Shown piece after piece: positions 1 through 11,017 of a stretch of DNA of 64,000 bases; position 1 is the first letter of the stretch; every line of letters starts with the position of its first letter. A model generated the notes under the pieces. That model did not search any database. It saw only the letters and a list, made by a program, of their open reading frames with translations, and had not been told where the DNA came from. The translations under genes were made by a program, and so were the position numbers. The DNA lies in NCBI GenBank assembly GCA_026826555.1, contig JAKSZT010054399.1:7882051-7946050 (forward strand), read 5' to 3'. Source of the DNA: Tolypeutes matacus (lineage: Eukaryota; Chordata; Mammalia; Cingulata; Chlamyphoridae).

Positions 1-199
1 TGCCTGGTCTGTTTGATAGGGAAGATTGTTTGGCTTGGTTACCTTACCTATGGAAGTGGAGTGGGGAAGGGGAATTTGCATTTAGGCCATTTGATGCCCT
101 TCTTCTGGTTTTCAGATTTTGAAGCAGCACATAATATTGCGTCTAAATGTTAGGCCCACCCAGCACAGCTGTAATGAGTGCAAGGGAAATGGTTAAAAT

Positions 200-400
200 T
201 GTAGGGGCAGGGAAGCGGCTGTGGCTCAATCAGTAGGGCTCCCGTTTACCATATGGGAGGCCCCGGGTTCGGTTCCCGGGTCCTCCTGGTGAAGGCAAGC
301 CCGCCCGCGCGGCGTGGTTAGCTGACCCAGCGAGCACAAGCAGCAAGGGGGGGATAAATGAATAAATAAATAAAATCTTTAAAAAAAAAATGTAGGGGCA
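200..400 (+). mobile_element. DAS-type tRNA-derived SINE with full body and 10-bp target duplication
   Basis: The element itself spans about 210-390. It has a tRNA-like head (GGCTGTGGCTCAATCAGTAGG as box A region, GGTTCGGTTCCC as box B region), a GC-rich body (CGCCCGCGCGGCGTGG), then a (AAATAAAT) stretch, ATCTTT and an A-tail. The perfect direct repeat TGTAGGGGCA at 200-209 and 391-400 is the target-site duplication, so both insertion ends are visible. This architecture is that of the xenarthran DAS-SINE. It retains the long body that the shorter copies in this window lack. Confidence 0.88.
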
Positions 401-1815
401 ACATAGAAGAACCAATGGAATCCAGAAGGCTACGTGCTGGTGACCCATGACTGTGGTGCTGTGCAGCAATGTAGAGAAATGCTTCCTGGCAATTAATCCA
501 GAGCATAACAGAGGATATGACTCAAACCTCTAGCAAGCAAAATCCTTCTTGCTGTCACTACTCCTTCTTACCCAAGCACTCTTGTCTCTTTAAAGAAGTC
601 CCATCAATAAAGACATATACTGGGTAAGGATACTGCCCTACAATTCATTTCCTAGAAGATAAAGTAATGATTGAGGGTGTTCCCATGAATATAATTCTCA
701 ACAATAAAGAAATATTGTGACAGGAAGCTTAAGAGAAAGTGACCTTATCAGTTTGGAATTCATAATTTTGGTGATGGCTGAGTGCCCCCAATGTGTACGT
801 TTGATAGTAGGAATGTGTATTTCAGACATTCAGAGAATGGTCAGCATAATCCACCATTTGAGTGTCCAAAAGGGAATGTATCTGAAGAGGAAAGAAAAAG
901 CTCTAAAATTATAAACCTGGCTTCTGTTTTCAGATAGTCTTGATGAAAGAGAAGAGAAACCATCAAAATAAATACATTGTGAGCACAGAAAGTTTCCTAA
1001 CAAATACAGGTTTTAAAAAATTATATACAAAGAAGTAGGGAAAAAGGCATGTATTAAAGAATAAATATGAGATTATTAAGAAGAAGGACAAGGCAACAAA
1101 TAAATGTAAATGACAATGGAATTTCAGGGTCAAGTGGGGGAAATAGATTCTAAGAAGGGTTGCCCAGAGATATTGATACAGTGGGACAGGAAAAATCAAG
1201 GTGTCCCAGGATATTCATTTTTCTCAAAATTATTTAGTTGCATATGTAAAATATCTTACTTATTTGAGCTTAATTACAAAGGGTATCTAGTAACTCATAT
1301 AAGTGGGAATTATGATTCTCATATTTTTTATGAGCTGGCTGAATTCAGGAATTCAAAAGATACTATCAAATCAATGAGTAAATCTTTCTCTCTTTCATTC
1401 TCCTTTCTCTCTGAACCACTATCCCTCCACCCTATTTTTATATATTGGCTTCATTCTTGGGCACATTTTCTTCACATGATTGGGTAGTTCCAGGCTTTTA
1501 TCATTCTTTTTACTCTCTAACATTGAAGGAGATTTTCTTTCTCCAGTACCTCAATCAGTACCTTTCTCTCAATTTTCCTACCCCTAGAAGACGATTTATG
1601 TCCTGGGTCATGAGGCTTTCTGATTGGCTACCTATGATTTATAGCACTATTCAGAGATACTAGAGTGCTTGAAGAAAGAGAAAATGGCTTCTGTAATCAG
1701 AAGAAGAAGTTATCAGCAAAGCAGATGACCTCTCTGCTATCCAGAGAAATACTTTCGATTTACCAATTTAGATATAGTAGTGGCTCCTTGACTTTCTCAT
1801 ATGGATAGACTTCAG
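401..1815. other. Unassigned AT-rich stretch left of the candidate exons
   Basis: No recognisable interspersed repeat or gene is seen. Open frames at 717-914 and 1110-1487 (plus) have no domain, and neither composition nor flanking splice sites argue for coding. A pyrimidine-rich patch lies at 1386-1436. If the exon candidates at 1816-2697 are real, this would be intron and might hide further small exons. Confidence 0.4.
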
Positions 1816-1890
1816 TTGAAGATGCCATACAGTTCTGGGGAAAAACAATCCTTAAGCAGAATGCTTGAAAGTGTTAGATACCTTCAAGAT
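1816..1890 (+). CDS. Weak candidate internal exon, unknown protein
   Basis: This is a 25-codon open segment following CTTCAG (AG at 1814-1815) and ending in ..CTTCAAGAT before GTAGGT at 1891, a fair splice donor. The reading continues open upstream to an ATG at 1801 and downstream to TAA at 1972, so the plain ORF is 57 codons. The peptide is polar and helix-like and ends MLESVRYLQD. Its end is phase 0, which matches the only open phase of the segment at 2563-2697, leaving a 672-bp intron. The protein is not recognised. The pairing is an inference and chance is a real alternative. Confidence 0.2.
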
Positions 1891-2139
1891 GTAGGTGGGA
1901 CATATGAAGTCAGTGAAATTGGTGATTATTATAAACAGCCCAAGAACAAACCCAAACTGTGTGTGACAAGATAAACAGGATGTTGGCATGGTTGCTAGTT
2001 GTGCTCAAAGATAATTAGTCTTTGTATATACAGAGAGCTTCTCTAGGGACAATGTGTTCCTATTAAAAGGAATGCTGTCCTGTGTTTTCTTCCCACAGTT
2101 TTTTTTGCTTTCTATGCATTTCAACTCACAAAAGTTATT

Positions 2140-2182
2140 AAAGAACAACAACAAAAAAAAGAAACAGAAAAAAAAAAGAAAA
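2140..2182 (+). repeat. A-rich low-complexity tract
   Basis: The sequence is (CAA)n followed by A-rich AAAAAGAAACAGAAAAAAAA. It may be an old retroelement tail, but no body is recognised to its left. Confidence 0.6.
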
Positions 2183-2562
2183 TATCCCAGTCTTGTATTT
2201 GATATTGACATTTTTGGTTTCAGTAGAAATAGGAGAATTCATTTTCAGACATGTTTAAATTGTTAATTGTGGCCCCGTGTTCTATATTAGTAAATGTATT
2301 CATACAATTTCCACTTTATGTTTTTTGGTAGGGTTGTTATAAAATTACCGTAAAGGTCAGAAATAAAACTGAACCATAAAACCTAAATTATAAGCTGCTG
2401 TTAAACTGTGAGTTTAAGATAACAGTATGGCATGCCAGGGGATTTTCAATCCATAAGACTACTGGGAAAGATAGGAAAAAATAACAGCTTGTGCTCATTC
2501 CACCTAAATACTCCTTTTAAACATCATAAGTAATATGGGTCCATTTTCCCATCCTTTTTCAG

Positions 2563-2697
2563 GTGTTTGGTGATATCAGCACCATAAATTTTATCCATGG
2601 TGATGTGATAGCAGCTATTCAGGAGCACATAAATGAAATGAACACGATATTGGGAGACTCCTTTGAAAGCAGACCAAGAGAAATGAAAAGAACCTAA
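2563..2697 (+). CDS. Candidate terminal coding exon, unknown protein
   Basis: This is a 44-codon segment that is open only in phase 0, directly behind a strong acceptor (CCATTTTCCCATCCTTTTTCAG, 2541-2562). It ends with TAA at 2695-2697. The peptide begins VFGDISTINFIHGDVIAAIQ and ends ESRPREMKRT. It mixes hydrophobic and charged residues like a folded domain, with an amphipathic stretch (residues 14-31) and a basic tail, and lacks the low complexity of most open frames here. AATAAA at 2696-2701 overlaps the stop. No family is recognised, and no ATG is needed if this is an exon. It is too short to exclude chance. Conservation in sloth or anteater, or RNA-seq, would settle it. Confidence 0.35.
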   Translation: MFGDISTINFIHGDVIAAIQEHINEMNTILGDSFESRPREMKRT

Positions 2698-4034
2698 TAA
2701 AATGGGAAGGTATTTTTCCAGATTGATTAAATATTGAAGTTATTGCTGAGTGTGAATGTATTGACGAAGAAGGAGTCACCAATTACTGCTTCCATCTTCT
2801 TGTCCTAAAACTCCACCATGGTACACAAGGCATGGGGAGAAGACGAAATCTATTTCTTTTTCAACCCTGTTGCTTTATAATGTGTATGTTACTACAAGTC
2901 AATAACGTGCATTGAAAACAACAGCTGGAAGTCATGATCATCTAAATTGTGTTTTTTGAGACAAAAGAAAGTCTTCATCTTTGTTAGATTAGGTACAACT
3001 ATTTGGCTACTCTGGGACTTGAAGATGGGTGGGATGCCATTTTAATGTTCTATTATGGTAGGTTTCTTTCATTGGGAGGGAAATAAGGGAAGTGGCTAGA
3101 AGATGATATGACTAAGTCTAGATAAATTCCCTTTCCTAGAAGGAACTTGCAGGGAAAAAACAACCACCAAAAAAATCAAGTCACTTAAATGAGTTGGTTT
3201 ACAGAACATATATTTTGTATTCTAGGATAACAGCAACCTACCACAAACTGGCTGGCTCAGATTTGGGCTTTTTGCATTCACTTCAACTTTTTTTAAAGAT
3301 ATTAAAGTAGCACATCCCACTTTCCAGTGTTTATATCAACACATTTTCTCTTTACTCCCCTTATTTCCTCTAATTCAACTGAAGGATTGGAGTGGGATAA
3401 TTACACATGAACAATGAACGATCAGAGAATTGATGGATTATAAAAATCATTAAGAATCCTTTGTCCTCATAAGAGAGCAATAAAATACAGTGGATATCTA
3501 GATCCTGTGACTACTTTTGTCTGCATCTTTTAGGAGGGGTGAACTGGTATTTTTTGAGCCATATCTCTCAAACTACAAGCATTGTACAATGTAGATATCA
3601 AAATTGATACTTGTAATTAAGGAGCACATGAACACAACCCATCCTGGGTGTTTTTTTTTTTTTTCTTCACTCCCCAACTTTAATTATTATCTAACTATTG
3701 TGATAATTTCAGTCTAACAGAGAAGTTTGCATTAAGGATTGCACTTGGGGTTCCCTCTGTTGGCAGAAATTAGCACATGTATATATTGTCTACATTTTTC
3801 ATACTCTTTGGCTATTATTGAAGCCATCTCAACATACATGAATGCTTCTGTTAATAAATCTTAACTTTACAGAAACTAACAAATGTTCAGAACTTGTCCA
3901 AATAGTTTAAGTTATCTCACCTCCTAACCTCAGGCAAACGGAATCTTCCTTCTAGGTGATAATTAAGTGTCATATCTCTGGTTTCTTCCTTCCTCATCTC
4001 CACTCTGCAAGCATAATTATTCATAGCTTTGATC
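2698..4034. other. Unassigned stretch; possible 3' UTR or flank of the candidate exon
   Basis: No repeat family is recognised except a T-run at 3648-3664. AATAAA hexamers occur (for example 3479-3484, in AGCAATAAAATAC), which could serve a long 3' UTR if the exon at 2563-2697 is genuine. Otherwise nothing is supported. Confidence 0.4.
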
Positions 4035-4202
4035 ACCAAGACTGACTTCCACCTTCACTTACAGATTTTTATTCTTATGACTTTATGGATACTTTTGCCT
4101 TATTCATTAAAGTGTGAGTCACCTGTGGACAGAGAATTTATCTGCCTATTAGCAGAACATAGAATAATGCATGGCACTATTCAGGAGCCTAATAAATATT
4201 TT
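4035..4202 (+). mobile_element. L2 3'-end fragment
   Basis: The 3' end pattern of L2 is readable: 'GTGAGTCACCTGTGGACAGAG..', then 'AGAACATAGAATAATGCATGGCACTATTCAGGAGCCTAATAAATATTT'-like order ending at AATAAATATTT (4189-4201). It is degraded, with no target duplication visible. Confidence 0.55.
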
Positions 4203-4554
4203 TGTTGTTGTTGCTGTTGGAAAAATGGCACAGAGGAGAGGCAGGTGTGGAATTGGGGTCAGGTCTTTACTTTGTTCTCATTTATGGAAGAACCAAGAAG
4301 GCAAAGTAAGTGGGGATGGGCTGATTTATTACAGCAAATTTTATTATAGAGCTGTATCAGCTCAAATATTTGGAGAAGGAATAAAATCTGCATCTCTTTA
4401 TCTTCTTGCATTTTAAGCTGTATTATCACAAGATTATTAAGTCTAATTATAAAAAAATAAATTCAATTGAAACTGTAAAATGGTTACATGTTTTCACTGA
4501 ATTGTCATTTTCTTAACCGAATTACCCACTTACCAATTTTGCCGCTGTGTCACT

Positions 4555-4675
4555 TTTATTTACACTTTCCTCACTAAAATTTTAACCCCATGAAGGGAGG
4601 AATTGTTGCCTGCTTTATTTACTGTTTCACACACAATTGCTAATACCGTGCTCAGTTAAATTTTGTCGGATGAAA
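4555..4675 (+). mobile_element. L2 3'-end fragment
   Basis: This is another degraded L2 tail with the order 'CCCCATGAAGGGAGGAATTG', 'TTTACTGTTTCACACAC', 'CTAATACCGTGCTCAGTTAAATTTTGTCGGATGAA', matching the L2 end in which a usage or size statement is followed by AATAAATATTTGTTGAATGAA. Confidence 0.5.
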
Positions 4676-4746
4676 AAATTTAAACAGGTCAAATTTCACT
4701 TAACTTTATATTTAACCTGATATCTGAGAGTCAATCAAATGACTAC

Positions 4747-4808
4747 TATGGAAATCAACAATCAATCATATGATCAATATGGAGATCAGCAATCAATCAA
4801 TCAATAAT
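4747..4808 (+). repeat. Imperfect 31-bp tandem duplication
   Basis: Two adjacent units start TATGGAAATCAACAATCAA (4747) and TATGGAGATCAGCAATCAA (4778). The second decays into (ATCA)n. It is probably a small slippage duplication next to an ATCA microsatellite. Confidence 0.7.
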
Positions 4809-7695
4809 TGGCTTTTTCTTTTTTCATGTCTCCTTCAGGAAATTAGTTGCTCTAATAGAGAAAAACAAAATTTTCTGCCCCACTGAACTCAGGTAACCCA
4901 CATTCTATTGAGTATGACCACAGCATATTTGCTAACAGTATATTTGTTTTATTGCAAATCATGAATTGTTTCATATTTGTGAAATGCAGACCTATACAGT
5001 GTTTGTTATTGTTTTGTTGTTGCTGTTTTATATTTGTTTTCCCTGAGCCTTAGTAATAACTTCAACATTTCAGTTATTTTAAGGCTTTCATAAGATTAGA
5101 TGTACTGGTATATGGAGGAGAGACATTTACTAACACGTCTTCCAAAAGTTCTCTGTGCTTGCTGAAAAACTTCTTTCTGATGTTCTTGAGGTCATTACTA
5201 TAATTTAGTCCAACATGAAATAAGATTTTGGTACTGTCTATCTCTGAAATAAAACACCACATTTGCGTTGACCTTGAAAGACCTATTTAATTTTGATTTT
5301 TCTGAATGTAAATGTCAGCTGAGGTTCTCAAGGGAAAAAGAGGAAAAGATAAAAGGAACTTCCCCTTCTTAGAATCACCTCATTTTCCGTGGCCCTGTAT
5401 GAACTGCAAATAATAATCCATGGATAAGGAGAGATGGGTATGGCCTTTGCAGACAGGTGCTCTGCAATCACAGAGTTCTGACATGAGAATCACTTGTGTG
5501 AAGGCTTCTTAGTTAATTACACATATTTATACCCCATGCGTTGCATGATTTCAAAATTCAAGATATGCTTCTGGGAGACTTTGTGTCTCTGAATTCAGCC
5601 AGTCATCAGTTCTTCCAAGTCTACTGAAGACAATTTATAATGCTAATAATTTTTATTTTTCAAGAAGATATTAGTAAAACAAGCTTTGCTTTCTCTATAA
5701 ACTCATACATATTTTCTCACTGATTTCCTTGGAACTCCATCTCTAGAATTATAATTAATTGCTAATTGACTTGTCTCATTCACATTGATATTTTTTCTCT
5801 TATAGAAACAATACATAAAATAAAATATGGCCATAATTGAAAACTGTAAATACAAAAATCCTTTTATTAGATCATTTTTGCTAGTACCTACTGTGGTTTT
5901 ATTGCCTATGTAGATTATTCATTTGAAATTCAATTCTATGAAGGAATAAAAATATAAATATGAAGGAATTAAAAATTTAAATCCTTGCAGTAAATTTACG
6001 CGAGATATGTTAAATGTTCCTTGCATTAAACTCAGTGATAATAGATAGATTACACGAAGTGTCAGTTAAGCAAGTGGATGAAAAATGAGTGATTTTCATC
6101 CTTCAGTTAAATATGGTGCTAAGTGGTATGTGCTAGCATTAAAAGCAAATTACTTATCACTTCACCAATCACAGCATGGGCGCATTCTTTTGGAAGCTGT
6201 CTTTCCAGACTTCTTTGGTCCTCTGTTTTATTAAATAAATCAACTGATAATGCTTGGATCAGCAGAGAAAGAACCTCGATGGCATTATGGCATTTCCATT
6301 TTATAAATGCTATTTCAAGATGTCTTTGAAATAGTCTTTTCTATATATTTAGAAAAAAAATGATTTTCTCTCTCCGCCCATGCACACCCCCCTCCACACA
6401 CACACCCCTACACATACAACTCTGTGAAGTACAAATCTCCTCTACTTCTTCCACTTAATCATCCAGCTTAAGCTCGAATACCTGTAAGGATGGGTATTCC
6501 AAACAAGAACTCTTGTTCCTAGGCCTTCCAATAGTTTGAAAGCAGATAATAGTGGGTTTGAGAGTCTTGTGAAAACCTGGTTAATTTACCAGTTCAGAGC
6601 CTTGGAAAATGGTAAGACCTAAGTAGATGGTGGTTGAACTAAATAATGAAAACCTTGTCCTTTTTTTTTTAAAACCAAAATTCTTTTCACTTGAATACAG
6701 TACATTTATACAGATTTCCTCCTTATGATTTGTGAGGAGTTAGAGGGAGCAGATATTCTCAAGGGAGAAGGAAACAGGCCTGGATACTGCTCCCAGGGAT
6801 TCAGGGAAACCTCTATTACCATTCCCCTCTCCAAACATATTTTTATTGTTAATTTTTACCTACCCAACTGACACCCACAATACTTTAAATACAATCAAAT
6901 CTTTATAGTCCACAATGAGGGATATAGCTTTAAATTTTAAAAAAAATTCCTAAATCCACATGAGATGTGGATTACTAGGGCACTAGTAAATTACTGAAGG
7001 GTGCTTTATCTTTTAAGAATTGTTGGTTATGTTGTTGGTACTTCTATAACATTTTGTCTAACTGGCTATTATGTAGCATATTTGGAAGGATGACTTATGG
7101 AGAGATTAATAAATGTGGTGTGCTTTCCTTACATATTTTTTTTTACCAATTCCCAGCAGGTTCACAGGCATTGTATTTTTGTCTCAGGAAATTTGTGAGA
7201 TGACCATCAGAAACTAAGTCTTGGTTCTCCCCATCTTTGGTAAATTCCTAAGATAACAAAAGAGATGATATTAGGTGTCTTATAAGGGAAAGAGATAGGG
7301 ATCATCAAGTTCCTTTGAAACTATCCAGAAAGAGAAGAGATTCCCCCAGACTGGGAATAGCAGTGGCTACTTGGTCTTAGAGTAGTAGGACGTCCTTGGA
7401 CTATGGCTGTATGTTCTGCTCAAGGATACCAGGCCAGCACTGGTCCTGTGGTTTCCTGCTTTGTGGCATGTAAACAGGGCACTGTTAGCTCAAGGGTCTG
7501 TTTCATCTTGGACAATGAAGAGGTTTGCAGCTATCAGAATAGACTGTAGTTTAGAGGCCATCCTCTCACTGATTTTCTTTTTCATTCCTTCATTCTACTG
7601 AGACTCTGGGAGGAGCAGGAGTTATTTCCTATAATGGTATAAATTTCTTAAGGATAGCCTTCTCAGTTTTTGGCTCAAAAGAAGAAGTTAGTATG
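4809..7695. other. Unassigned AT-rich intergenic stretch
   Basis: No gene is recognised. A hAT/MER5-like scrap is possible around 5480-5620 (ATGAGAATCACTTGTGTGAAG) but weak. A CA-rich patch lies at 6384-6416 and a T-run at 6661-6670. The remainder shows no repeat that can be named by eye. Confidence 0.45.
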
Positions 7696-8260
7696 TGTAG
7701 CAGTTTGATATTGTTTATGAATTCCAAAAATCGATATTGGATTATGTTTGTGAACTGGTCTTTTCTTCTGGGCATATTAGATTATATTGGATTTAGAAGT
7801 TTCACTTTTACTTGATTGGGCCACATCAGTAAGACACTGAGTCCCCATATGGGGACTCACAGAGAAACTGCACTGCAGAGAAGGGAGTTTGGAGTTTTGA
7901 TGCTGGAGCCCCAGGAAGTAAGCACACAGAGGAGCAGAGCAGCTGAGCCCAGAGATAACCAAGTCCCTGAGAGAGAGACAGAGATCTCCTGATAGTCTAA
8001 GCTGGCCTTGTGGAGAGAGCAGGGCAGCTGATCCCGGAAAGAAACAAGCCCCAGGAAGAAAGGAACCCTGGAAGCCTAAACTCTTGGCAGCCATCGGCAG
8101 CCATCTTGCTCCAACATGTGGCAACAGACTTTGGTGAGGGAAATAACTTATGCTATATGGCCTAGTTACTGTGGGTTTCTACCCCAAATAAATACCCTTT
8201 ATAAAAGCCAACAGATTTCTAGTATTTTGCATCAGCCCTTTGGCTGACTAATACAGTACG
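7691..8260 (+). mobile_element. Solo LTR, ERVL/MaLR-like family A, with target duplication
   Basis: The LTR spans 7696-8255 (560 bp), from TGTAGCAGTTTGATATTG to TGGCTGACTAATACA, so it has TG..CA ends. The flanking 5-mers GTATG (7691-7695) and GTACG (8256-8260) differ by one base, fitting the 5-bp duplication of ERVL-type elements. Near the right end CCAAATAAATACC gives a polyadenylation hexamer and TATAAAA lies just after it. Three further copies of this family occur in the window. No internal retroviral sequence is present. Confidence 0.85.
7838..7859. promoter_or_regulatory. 22-bp perfect palindrome in the LTR left half
   Basis: The left half is TGAGTCCCCAT and the right half is its exact reverse complement, ending GGGGACTCA. 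TGAGTC / GACTCA are AP-1-like half sites at the ends and CATATG is an E-box-like centre. Sister copies keep a related dyad (GACTCAACCTGAGTC near 18808). Regulatory function is inference. Confidence 0.5.
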
Positions 8261-8290
8261 TGATGAATGAATGGATGAATGAATGAATGA
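8261..8290 (+). repeat. (GAAT/GGAT)n microsatellite
   Basis: This is TGAATGAATGGATGAATGAATGAATGA, directly right of the LTR duplication. Confidence 0.85.
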
Positions 8291-8440
8291 GACAGTGCAG
8301 GATAATGGTTAAGATCTTGGGTTCTGTATTTAAATCCAGATTGAAACCTTGATTCTATAACTTATTAGTTGTGTGACCATGGACAAGTTACTCAGCCTCC
8401 CTGAGCAATTTCTCAATAGTATTGTATCCAATGATGTAAT
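8291..8440 (+). mobile_element. MIR fragment
   Basis: The MIR order is clear: 'GGATAATGGTTAAGATCTTGGGTTCTG', 'TTATTAGTTGTGTGACCATGGACAAGTTACTCAGCCTCCCTGAGC'. It sits between two opposing LTRs of family A. Confidence 0.8.
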
Positions 8441-8464
8441 TAGGTATTTGTGGTTTGGGAATTG

Positions 8465-9096
8465 CATGATGTATTAGTCAGCCAAAGGGGTGCTGATGCA
8501 AAGTACCAGAAATCTGTTAGCTTTTATTAAGTGTATTTATTTGGGGTAGAAGTTTACAGTCACAATGCCTTAAAGAGAACAACTCAAGGTACCATAAGAG
8601 GTATTTTCTCACCCAAAGTCTATTGCCAAGTGTTGACATAGGATGGAGGGCGATGTTTGCAAGAGTTCAGCCTTCCTCTTTCCCCTTGAGGCTCTATGGT
8701 CCCAGCTTCTTCTGATCTCAGCTATAGGCTGGCATAAGGCTCATCTCCCTTCCCAGGGCTCATTTCCTTCCAGGCTCAACTGCTCTGTTCTCTTCACAAG
8801 GTAAGCTGTAAATTATCAGGCTTATCTCTCTTCCTGGGCCACAGGATCCTCTGTGCATCCACTTTCATGTGAAATTTTGTTTTATCAGCCCACCAAGGGG
8901 GCAGGACCCCAATGCTGAATAGTACTCTAATGATGTGATTGAATCAAAGCCCTAATCTTAACATAATTTAATCAGACATCTCAGCTGAATCTAATACAAT
9001 CAAAGAGTTATCACACCCAGAGGAACAGACCAGTTTACAAACATAATCTGTATCTCTTGCTGGAATTCATAAACAATATCAAACTGCCACACACGA
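8465..9096 (-). mobile_element. Solo LTR, ERVL/MaLR-like family A, with target duplication
   Basis: The LTR spans 8470-9091 (622 bp) on the minus strand. It starts on the plus strand with TGTATTAGTCAGCC and ends CAAACTGCCACA, the reverse complement of the family ends. Flanks CATGA (8465-8469) and CACGA (9092-9096) differ by one transition. It lies tail-to-tail with the copy at 7696-8255, and the two separate duplications show independent insertions. Confidence 0.85.
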
Positions 9097-9569
9097 CTAG
9101 AGAAGCTATCTGAAATATCTTAAGATATGTTATATTTCTGTCCATCCCATGTCATCTCATCCCAGGAGAAAGGCTACCTCACATTGGGATTCATCTGGTT
9201 CTAGGCTGATGATCTGGAATGTCAGAGCTGCATTTCAGAAAGAGAGCTTACAAAGGTAAGCAGTGCTTCAATGGATACATTCTTATCAGCTAATGAACCA
9301 ATGTTTTCTTCTTCTGAAGCTGACTTTATACTTTCAGTTCGGCCTTTCTTTGAATGGCCTTGGTTGCCATGCTTCAGCTGTTCCACCAGTCGTAGGCTTA
9401 ACGTAGGCATGTGGCATTTTCTTGGCAGTCACCTGTATGAAGGCTGCCAGCCAATCTCCTATGTGGCTTTATTAACATCCACTTCACAGGATAGTTGTGG
9501 GAAATAACAGGAATGATGAATGGAATGTGTCAGTTATTGTTATTGACTAAACAATTGAATAAGAGAAAG
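9097..9569. other. Unassigned stretch
   Basis: No gene or clear repeat is seen. The end (around 9470-9540) vaguely resembles the 3' part of MIR but is too diverged to call. Confidence 0.4.
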
Positions 9570-9733
9570 AAGGAAAGGAAAGAAGAAAGAAAACAAGGAA
9601 GGAAAATTATAGAGGGACTAAAGTATGGCATCAGATAGGAAGGAAGGGAGGGAGGGAGGGAGGGAGGGAAAGAAAGAAAGGAAAAAGGAAGAAAGAAAAA
9701 GCAAGCAAGCAAGCAAGCAAGAAAAAAAAAAAC
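9559..9733 (+). repeat. Homopurine microsatellite (GGAA/GGGA/AAGC)n
   Basis: This is a nearly uninterrupted purine tract, with (GGAA)n at 9572-9605, (GGGA)n at 9640-9668, GAAA/GGAA mixtures, then (AAGC)n at 9701-9721 and an A-run. Long open frames on its complement are artefacts of the tract. Confidence 0.85.
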
Positions 9734-9734
9734 A

Positions 9735-10390
9735 AGAATAAATTTCTAGAAGTTAGATTATTGACTCAATGGCTGACACATTTTGAAATTTAATATATAC
9801 TAATTTGTGTTTCAGAAATATTGTAACAATTTTTACTTCAACCACAAATGATTAAGTGAGATAACTTCTTTTTCTAAATTATTGTTAATAGTAGACATTA
9901 ATATAAACATATGTTCGTATTGGAAAGGTTAACAATAGTTCATGTGTGAATTAATTAGCATCTATTATATTAGAAATGCTCCTTATTTTTTTTCATTGTT
10001 AATGAAAATTTAGAATTTTACTCTTGGGGCTTATTTTCTTTCTTATTGATTTGTAATAGTTCTTTATGTATTAAGTGCATTAAAACTGTGTCTATTGTGT
10101 TTGTCCACAAAATATACCAAGGTTGTTTTCATTTGTTTAGTTGACTTTAATATATATTTTGCCATATAGGAGTTCTAAAATTTTATGTTGTTACATTTGT
10201 TAGTTTTTTATTTGTTATTATAACATGATGTATTAAATAGTTTATCATTTCCCTGCTGTTTTGAAATGTCACTTATGTTATCTGCTAAGCTTATGTATAT
10301 AAATATATATTATAATTAAATATAATTTATGGAAACTGTTTTTGTTCCATTGATTTGTTATTCTCATGCTAGTGTAATTTATTTAGCTAA
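9735..10390 (-). mobile_element. Old LINE-1 ORF2 3' part, antisense
   Basis: Read as the reverse of L1 ORF2/3' region, the typical order is present: 'AGAAGTTAGATTATTGACTCAATGG', 'GAAATATTGTAACAATTTTTACTTC', 'TTATTGATTTGTAATAGTTCTTTATG', 'GACTTTAATATATATTTTGCCATATAGGAGTTC', and 'GTTCCATTGATTTGTTATTCTCATGC'. It is heavily mutated, with no intact frame. Confidence 0.65.
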
Positions 10391-10399
10391 AGTAGCTCA

Positions 10400-10970
10400 C
10401 AGATGAATCTGGAATATCCCATGTATAAACTGCACAGTACTAAGAAAGATGTGCTGGCAACATGGGAGAGATGAGAATCAAGGGCGCCACATAAAGAGGA
10501 ATATTGGACCCAAGTAATAGAGACATGAGAGTTCATTAGATACTATTCTTCCCACTTTTGTGTATGTTTGAAATTTCCTGTAATAATAAGAAGGTAATGA
10601 AACAAGATATCCATTAAACTGGTATGATGTAATTTGCGCATCCATTAAAGTTAAGTTTTAAAAAAATAATGTATGATATGAGGAAATATTTAAAATATAA
10701 TGTTGAGTGAAAGGGCAGGTTACAGATAGTAAGATCCTAAATAAAGCAAACATACACACACACACGGAGAGATACACATATACACACATAGTAGAGAAAG
10801 AAGCTGAAATCATGTCAATCAATGTGTTGATAGTGGTTATCTCTGGGTGTTGAGATTATAAATTTTATAGTTTTATTTTCTTTCTAATATTACTCTATGT
10901 TTTCCAAATTCTCTGAGTTATTTTAGTTTTTATAATTAGTACTAAAACAACAAATGTAATTTTAAACTCT
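10400..10970 (+). mobile_element. Old LINE-1 3' UTR fragments, sense
   Basis: The stretch contains 'TTTGTGTATGTTTGAAATTTCCTGTAATAATAAGAAG' near 10557 and 'GTTGAGTGAAAGGGCAGGTTAC', 'ATAGTGGTTATCTCTGGGTGTTGAGATTATAAATTTTATAG', 'TTTTCCAAATTCTCTGAG', which are standard L1M-type 3' UTR phrases. Two fragments may abut. Confidence 0.65.
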
Positions 10971-11017
10971 AAAACCACTGAAGAAATGAGAGAAGAATAT
11001 GTACTATAACCCAAAGT

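Noticed and set aside
1110..1487. 125-codon open frame
   Set aside because: No domain, hydrophobic/aromatic-rich translation typical of T-rich DNA, and no good splice sites or family resemblance.
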